From: Otariodibacter oris
Lineage (GTDB): Bacteria > Pseudomonadota > Gammaproteobacteria > Enterobacterales > Pasteurellaceae
Reading direction: 5' to 3'
Length of the DNA stretch: 64,000 bases
Assembly (NCBI RefSeq): GCF_009684715.1
Contig: NZ_CP016604.1
Location: 511,262-575,261, forward strand
Part shown: positions 58,985 through 64,000 of the stretch, in pieces
Layout: every line of letters starts with the position of its first letter
Numbering within the stretch: position 1 is the stretch's first letter
Program-made: the position numbers and the translations under genes
Notes under the pieces: model-generated
Told to the model about the DNA's origin: nothing
Seen by the model: only the letters and a program-made list of their open reading frames with translations
Database searches by the model: none

Positions 58985-59826
58985 AACTTTTGAAGTAATG
59001 TAATTTGATGAGATAGATAGTCAGCACTATCTATCTCATTTTTTATATTTTTAATATCGCTATGTTGATAGTTTGTTACTGAATAATATTTTTCTGTAAG
59101 TATATTATTGTCGGTTAAACGGATAAAATCAGCTATCGTTTGGGTGATTTGATATTTTTGTAGATCAGATAAATCTTCTAATTTACAAGCGGTCAGTTTA
59201 TCTAATTCTTTTGCAATTTTTTCTGCATTACCCACCCAATAACCTCTTTGTGCTTTGCTTAGACTACTTAGCCACATTCCATCAACTTTAGGCATTATTG
59301 TTAATAGGTTGAATAAGTCAGCGATAGATCCTTCTTTTAATTCAAATTCAATTTCACAAATAGGGGATTCATCATCTTTATTCTTGATGATGCCTTGGTC
59401 GATAGCAATTTCAATTTCTGAATTTTGAAAGGATATGAGGTAGGTTTTACGGGTAAAATCAGTACTAAAAATAGGCACTAAATTATTATGTAAATTCTCA
59501 GTTTCAGGAATATCTAAATTAAAGTAAGAGACAAGTGATTTAAGATCAGGCTTATTATTTGTTAGCGGTAGATTATATTCAGGTCTAACGTGTAATCCTC
59601 CTACAATTTCGCCTTTCATTTTTAAGGTAAATTCATAAGTATTATTTTTGTTACGAATTCTCAAGCCCATTTGATTTTTTTCAAAATAGAAATCATTGGA
59701 ATCATAATAGGTATTGCCTAGTATATCGATGGATTGAGATATAACATTAAGGGATTGAAACCATGTTTCTATTGTAGAGATATTTTCTGGTTTCAGCATG
59801 ATTTTTAATTCAATTTCATTTTCCAT
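58960..59826 (-). CDS. CYTH domain protein, probable inorganic triphosphatase (YgiF-like, no CHAD)
   Basis: A 288-residue protein. The CYTH signature ExExK is E4-E6-K8 in MENEIELKIM; LRIRNKNNTYEFTLK and CEIEFELKEG supply further tunnel residues that bind metal and triphosphate. E. coli YgiF has a C-terminal CHAD domain and 433 residues. Here only about 80 residues without clear CHAD histidines follow the CYTH domain. Activity on tripolyphosphate is likely by family. The last codons overlap the convergent secreted-protein gene and contain its terminator hairpin. Confidence 0.85.
   Translation of the reverse strand: MENEIELKIMLKPENISTIETWFQSLNVISQSIDILGNTYYDSNDFYFEKNQMGLRIRNKNNTYEFTLKMKGEIVGGLHVRPEYNLPLTNNKPDLKSLVSYFNLDIPETENLHNNLVPIFSTDFTRKTYLISFQNSEIEIAIDQGIIKNKDDESPICEIEFELKEGSIADLFNLLTIMPKVDGMWLSSLSKAQRGYWVGNAEKIAKELDKLTACKLEDLSDLQKYQITQTIADFIRLTDNNILTEKYYSVTNYQHSDIKNIKNEIDSADYLSHQITLLQKFYLTTSKY
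59008..59046 (+). terminator. Terminator of the secreted-protein gene lying inside the CYTH coding sequence
   Basis: ATGAGATAGATAGT (59008-59021) pairs perfectly with ACTATCTATCTCAT (59026-59039) around a 4-base loop, followed by TTTTTTAT. It is 24 bases after the secreted-protein stop but within codons of the minus-strand CYTH gene. Confidence 0.85.
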
Positions 59827-59901
59827 ATGTTTATCGTTCCCTAGAATTTACAATGACCTTTTGCTATATTTTATAAAGTTTTTCTCTAATGAGTATATAA
59901 A

Positions 59902-61308
59902 ATGTTTAATCAAATTCAAAATCAGCTCCATAAATTCGTGCAAAGAGGGTTGGACAACCATCTTCGCCTTGCGGTAACAGGGTTAAGTCGTAGTGGCAAA
60001 ACAGCATTTATTACCAGTTTGGTTGATCAACTTTTACACGTGAATATCAATGATAATGCCCATTTGAATTTATTTTTTCCTGCTAAAAGTGGACAAATTA
60101 TTTCTGTAAAAAGAGTTGAGCAACATGATCTGACAATTCCTCGTTTTGAATATGATAAAAATCGCCAAGGATTTGAAATGGATCCGCCTGAATGGTCTCC
60201 TTCTACAACGGGGATTAGTGAAATTAGATTGGCAATTAAATATCAAAGAAGGGATAGCCTATTACGTTATTTAAAAGAAACAAATACGTTGTATCTTGAT
60301 ATTTTTGATTATCCAGGAGAATGGTTACTTGATCTTCCCTTACTTTCTCAATCATTTAAAGAATGGTCTCAAGCACAGCAATTAGTTCATCATGGCAAAA
60401 GGGCAGAGCTTGCTCAAAATTGGTTGGAACAAGTTAAAAAACTTGATTTAACTTCAAAGGTCGATGAAAACCAATTAGCAAAACTGAGTGAAGATTTCAC
60501 CGCTTATTTACTGGAATGTAAAGCTATTGGCATGCAGTATATTCAACCCGGAAGGTTTGTTCTTCCAAGTAGTGAAAGAGGAGCGCCTGTTTATCAATTT
60601 TTCCCATTATTAGATTTATCGGAATCAGCTTGGGAGCAGTTAGAACAGAGTCCTAAAAATAGTATTTTTCATACACTAAAAAAACGGTATTCACATTATC
60701 AACAGAAAATAGTGAAACCTTTTTATGAAGATTATTTTTCACAATTTGATCGTCAAGTCATTCTGGCTGATTGTTTAACTCCGCTCAATCATAGTCAGCA
60801 GGCTTTTTTAGAAATGAAAATCGGATTACAGCAATTATTTAAACATTTCCATTATGGAAATAGATCACTATTTACCCGATTATTTTCTTCAAATATCGAT
60901 AAATTACTTTTTATTGCAACTAAGGCTGATCATATTACGACAGATCAGTTACCTAATTTAGAAGGATTAATGAAACAATTAGTTCAAGAAGGTGGGCGAC
61001 ACGCTGAATTTGCTGGTATTGAAACGGCTTATCAGGCTATTTCATCCATTAGAGCTACCGATCCTGTGATTGTGACTCAGCATGATAAGCAATTTAAGGC
61101 AATCAGAGGGGTTAGATCTTCTGACAAAAAGATGGTTACTATTTTTCCAGGTAGTGTACCAAGCCGATTACCTGATAGCAGATTTTGGGAAAATAACCAT
61201 TTCGCCTTTGATCAATTTGAACCTAAAAAAATAGATTTTGATCAGCCGATTCCTCATTTGAGAATGGATTCGGTTTTACAGTTTATTTTAGGAGATAAAT
61301 TGGCTTAA
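59902..61308 (+). CDS. ycjX: YcjX family P-loop protein (DUF463)
   Basis: A 468-residue cytoplasmic nucleotide-binding protein of the YcjX family. Walker A is GLSRSGKT at 27-34. The family stretch YLDIFDYPGEWLLDLPLL supplies the Walker B-like DYPGEW, and IATKADHITTDQLPNLE a base-binding-type loop. In enterobacteria ycjX lies with ycjF in the phage-shock (sigma-54) regulon; no ycjF or psp genes are adjacent here. The role is poorly known, possibly a stress-linked GTPase. Confidence 0.92.
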   Translation: MFNQIQNQLHKFVQRGLDNHLRLAVTGLSRSGKTAFITSLVDQLLHVNINDNAHLNLFFPAKSGQIISVKRVEQHDLTIPRFEYDKNRQGFEMDPPEWSPSTTGISEIRLAIKYQRRDSLLRYLKETNTLYLDIFDYPGEWLLDLPLLSQSFKEWSQAQQLVHHGKRAELAQNWLEQVKKLDLTSKVDENQLAKLSEDFTAYLLECKAIGMQYIQPGRFVLPSSERGAPVYQFFPLLDLSESAWEQLEQSPKNSIFHTLKKRYSHYQQKIVKPFYEDYFSQFDRQVILADCLTPLNHSQQAFLEMKIGLQQLFKHFHYGNRSLFTRLFSSNIDKLLFIATKADHITTDQLPNLEGLMKQLVQEGGRHAEFAGIETAYQAISSIRATDPVIVTQHDKQFKAIRGVRSSDKKMVTIFPGSVPSRLPDSRFWENNHFAFDQFEPKKIDFDQPIPHLRMDSVLQFILGDKLA

Positions 61309-61423
61309 AAAATTTTATGCAAATAATAAATTTTATTTTTCACTGACTTAAGTTTACTCTTAGCATGATAGACTCGGGACGTTTATATAAATTTTAACAA
61401 ACGACAAAAGAGGAATCATTATT

Positions 61424-64000
61424 ATGAATAAAATATTTCGTGTAATTTGGAATAAGTCAACTCAAACTTGGATTGCTGTATCTGAACTAGCAAAAGGTAG
61501 AGTGAAATCAAGTAGTAATAATGCAAACTCTAATGTATCTTTATCCTTAGTATCTATTAGTTTATTAGCTTCATTCCCAATATTATCGGAATATAGTTAT
61601 GCGGCAAGATCTATTTCTTCAGTAGGGGCTAATAATGTCCATATTGAAACAAATGACTTTGGAAAATCTAATATTTTAATTGGTAATACAGCAAAAATAG
61701 AGAGAACAAACTATAAAGGGACGGATGGTTCATTTCTGCCTAACACTGCCAAATATAATGTTGTTATAGGAGAGAATGCAGTTTCTCCAGGAAGAAATAA
61801 TATAGTGATAGGACTTAATGCCACAGCATTTGGTAGTAAACCGAGAACTGGAGGTGATACAGATGCCTCACGAAATCAAATTGCTATCGGCTCTAATGCA
61901 TTTGCAGCAGGAACAAACAGTATTGCATTTGGTAAAGATACATTTACCAATTCTGAAGAGGGTGTTGCAATAGGTGATTCAGCAAGAACAGATGCAGTTG
62001 GAGGTACTGCTATTGGTACAAGAGCTAGAGCGAGGTATGCTGATTCAATTGCCCTTGGTTCAAATTCTGAAACTAATGAAGCGGCTACTAAAGAAGGGAA
62101 TATTGAAGTTAATGGCGTTACATATAACCCAGCAAACGGTGAAGTTGAAGAAGTAAGCTATGCCGTTTCCGTTGGTAGTGCAACTATAAAACGCCAAATA
62201 AAGAACGTTGCTCCAGGGAAAATTGCGTCTGATTCAACAGATGCCATCAACGGATCTCAATTATATAGCATTACTAGTAAGTTACAGCAAGGTTGGAAAC
62301 TAGGGGTAAATAATGAGACAGAAGCTAATGCAAGTAGTGTAGATACGCAAACGAATCTTGTCCGAGTTAAAGAAGATACGAATATTGATGTTTCTCGTGA
62401 TGGAAATGATATTACGATTAAAACCGTAGATTCTCCCGTCTTTACCTCTGTTAATGCAGGAGCTTTAACTGCTACAACAGCCAATTTCTCTGGTAAAATT
62501 GATGCTAATGCAGGAATAGATCTTCATAATCAAAAAATCACTAACCTTCAAAATGGAACAGCAGATAAAGATGCTGTGAATTTTAGCCAGTTAGAAGGGG
62601 TAAAATCTATTGCAGATAATGCGAATAACGTAGCGAATGCAGCTAATACTACAGCAAATGATGCGAATAGCACTGCCAATGCAGCTAACACCACCGCAAA
62701 TACGGCGAATAATACAGCCAACACAGCCAATACCACCGCAAATACGGCGAATAATACAGCCAACACAGCCAATACCACCGCAAATACGGCAAATAATACA
62801 GCCAACACAGCCAATACCACCGCAAATACGGCGAATAGTACTGCCAATACAGCCAATACTACAGCGAATACCGCGAACAGTACGGCTAACACTGCCAATA
62901 GCACAGCAAATAATGTTAAAACATTAGTAGGTAAAGGTTGGAACCTTACAACGGCTAAAACAGCTAGTGGTACAAATTCAGGGAGTGATTCAAATGTAAA
63001 ATTAGGTGAAACTGTCACTGTTACCGCAGGTAATAACATCGATGTTAAGTTAAGTGATAAGAATATTACTATTGCAACTTCCATGAATCCTACTTTTACA
63101 AATGTAAAAGCGACAGATGTTAATACAACGACGTTAAGTACCACAGACACTGCAACGATTGGAGGCATGCTGAATGCAAAAGGAGGCTTAACTGTTGCTC
63201 CAAATCAAGCAGTAAGCATGGGTAATAATCCAGTTCATAATGTAGCAAATGGTACAGCAGATACGGATGCAGTAAACCTAAGTCAATTAAATGCGACTAA
63301 ATCTAATGTAGTAGCAGGGACAAATGTACATAGTGTTGCTGAAACGGATAACACTAATGGTGGCAAAACATATACTGTCAATGCAAATGGTACAACGGTA
63401 AGTACTGAGGGTACGGGTTTAAAATTATCTACTACACCTAATGATACAACACATACTACAGATTATAAATTGGGCTTAAGTGATGCGACTGTTCAATCCT
63501 TAGAACAAGCTGATTCTGCATTGCAATCATGGAAAGCTCAGGTTAATGGCAGTGATGCAAAAACATTAACTAAAGATGTAAATACTTTAAATTTTGTTAA
63601 TGGAACAAATACAGTAGCAGAGAATAAAAATGGATCCATTGCATTTTCAACAGCACCTGAAGTAAGTTTTGATAAAGTCACGGTTGGTTCAGTAACGCTA
63701 GATAAAACAGATGGAATTAATGCTGGAAACTCCGTAATTCAAGGCGTAGCGAATGGTATTGAGGGTACAGATGCAGTTAACTTAAACCAATTAAATGCGA
63801 CGACCTCAGGATTAACGGATAAAGGGTTAGATTTTACGGGTAATGCAGGTTTGGATAAGACCCACCGTAATTTAGGTCAAACACTGAATATCACAGGTAC
63901 AGCAAGCACAGCGGGTAACTATACCTCATCGAATGTGAAGACTGTGGTAAGTGATGGCAAAGTTGAGATTCAAATAGCGGAAGACCCGACATTTAATAAT
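61424..64000 (+). CDS. Trimeric autotransporter adhesin (YadA/Hia type), N-terminal part
   Basis: Open for 859 codons to the window edge, so the C-terminal anchor is missing. AGAGGA precedes the ATG. Residues 1-30 (MNKIFRVIWNKSTQTWIAVS) are the extended signal peptide region typical of large autotransporters; the hydrophobic core and SYAA cleavage site follow near 60. Next come YadA-head repeats (NQIAIGSNAFAAG, NSIAFGKDTF, GTAIGTRARA, SIALGSNSE) and four neck motifs (DAINGSQLY, DAVNFSQLEG, DAVNLSQLNATK, DAVNLNQLNATT). A heptad-like TANTANN stalk at about 408-498 is encoded by DNA repeats. It is a surface fibre for host adhesion; the target is unknown. Confidence 0.93.
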   Translation, partial: MNKIFRVIWNKSTQTWIAVSELAKGRVKSSSNNANSNVSLSLVSISLLASFPILSEYSYAARSISSVGANNVHIETNDFGKSNILIGNTAKIERTNYKGTDGSFLPNTAKYNVVIGENAVSPGRNNIVIGLNATAFGSKPRTGGDTDASRNQIAIGSNAFAAGTNSIAFGKDTFTNSEEGVAIGDSARTDAVGGTAIGTRARARYADSIALGSNSETNEAATKEGNIEVNGVTYNPANGEVEEVSYAVSVGSATIKRQIKNVAPGKIASDSTDAINGSQLYSITSKLQQGWKLGVNNETEANASSVDTQTNLVRVKEDTNIDVSRDGNDITIKTVDSPVFTSVNAGALTATTANFSGKIDANAGIDLHNQKITNLQNGTADKDAVNFSQLEGVKSIADNANNVANAANTTANDANSTANAANTTANTANNTANTANTTANTANNTANTANTTANTANNTANTANTTANTANSTANTANTTANTANSTANTANSTANNVKTLVGKGWNLTTAKTASGTNSGSDSNVKLGETVTVTAGNNIDVKLSDKNITIATSMNPTFTNVKATDVNTTTLSTTDTATIGGMLNAKGGLTVAPNQAVSMGNNPVHNVANGTADTDAVNLSQLNATKSNVVAGTNVHSVAETDNTNGGKTYTVNANGTTVSTEGTGLKLSTTPNDTTHTTDYKLGLSDATVQSLEQADSALQSWKAQVNGSDAKTLTKDVNTLNFVNGTNTVAENKNGSIAFSTAPEVSFDKVTVGSVTLDKTDGINAGNSVIQGVANGIEGTDAVNLNQLNATTSGLTDKGLDFTGNAGLDKTHRNLGQTLNITGTASTAGNYTSSNVKTVVSDGKVEIQIAEDPTFNN
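62645..62917 (+). repeat. 42-bp tandem repeats encoding the adhesin coiled-coil stalk
   Basis: Six consecutive 42-bp units (62645-62896) and a half unit. The units from 62687 to 62812 are almost identical at DNA level; outer units differ at several third positions. Each encodes 14 residues, two heptads of the TANTANN/TANTTAN type. Units are multiples of three, so gain or loss changes stalk length without a frameshift. Confidence 0.9.

Noticed and set aside
62645-62917. Regular repeats resembling a CRISPR array
   Set aside because: Units are directly joined with no unique spacers, are in frame with the adhesin and encode heptads; no cas genes are present.
62637-62927. Open frame on the plus strand, rich in P, Q, I and T
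   Set aside because: Out-of-frame reading of the 42-bp repeats within the adhesin gene.
62548-63168. A 206-codon open frame on the minus strand rich in V, L, A and F
   Set aside because: It is the exact complement of the adhesin stalk repeats; the low-complexity code keeps the reverse frame open. The plus strand has the extended signal peptide, heads and necks.

Overview
The window is a chromosomal segment of an AT-rich gammaproteobacterium of the family Pasteurellaceae. At least 17 exact copies of the 9-mer ACAAGCGGT (either strand) are present, and I saw none of the Haemophilus influenzae-type core AAGTGCGGT. This is the DNA-uptake-sequence dialect of the Actinobacillus pleuropneumoniae / Mannheimia / Bibersteinia / Glaesserella branch. 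An FbpABC iron transporter of the Mannheimia type and a tandem array of 28-30 kDa MetQ-like proteins (compare PlpABC of Mannheimia) agree with this. I cannot name a species. I found no rRNA, tRNA, insertion sequence, prophage or CRISPR array.

Layout. 1-2.4 kb: the end of an AI-2E family transporter, then two tandem glutathionyl-hydroquinone reductases. 2.4-6.5 kb: htpX, dinB, lysO and lpxM. 6.5-12.5 kb: the complete rsxABCDGE electron-transport operon (minus strand), ending in lpxM, which overlaps rsxE by 4 bp; RsxC has a long repeat tail. 12.6-16.6 kb: fbpABC behind a strong promoter overlapped by a Fur-box candidate. 16.6-29.1 kb: housekeeping genes gyrA, msrB, a CPBP protease, aspA, purM-purN, dksA, pcnB (apparent AUU start), folK and htpG (heat-shock promoter). 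29.3-34 kb: a nitroreductase and a McrBC-type defence pair in which the nuclease gene mcrC is split by an in-frame TAG. 34-40 kb: katA and a 1498-residue sialidase autotransporter. 40.3-50.8 kb: pntAB, mreBCD-rarA, a YoaA/DinG helicase and an LrgA/LrgB pair. 50.9-57.1 kb: msbA and the MetNI methionine ABC system with three successive MetQ copies under a MetJ operator. 57.3-61.3 kb: yqcC-truC-yoaH, a small secreted orphan, a CYTH phosphatase and ycjX. 61.4 kb to the end: the N-terminal 859 residues of a trimeric autotransporter adhesin that runs out of the window.

How the parts fit. Much of the segment concerns the envelope and life on a host. LpxM and MsbA finish and export lipid A. FbpABC and MetNIQ import iron and methionine. 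The sialidase and the trimeric adhesin act at the host surface. KatA, MsrB and the hydroquinone reductases handle oxidative stress, and RsxABCDGE and PntAB handle membrane-coupled redox balance. Several control sites are legible: Fur, MetJ, PurR, CRP, a sigma-32 promoter, probable OxyR half-sites, and an inverted repeat that exactly covers the -35 box of the mcrBC promoter.

The points most worth a second look are the amber-interrupted mcrC next to an intact mcrB whose AAA+ core carries an inserted EVE-like domain, the AUU start of pcnB, uptake sequences embedded in the RsxC repeat tail, the metI-proximal MetQ that has lost its lipobox cysteine, and a terminator hairpin lying inside the coding sequence of a convergent gene.
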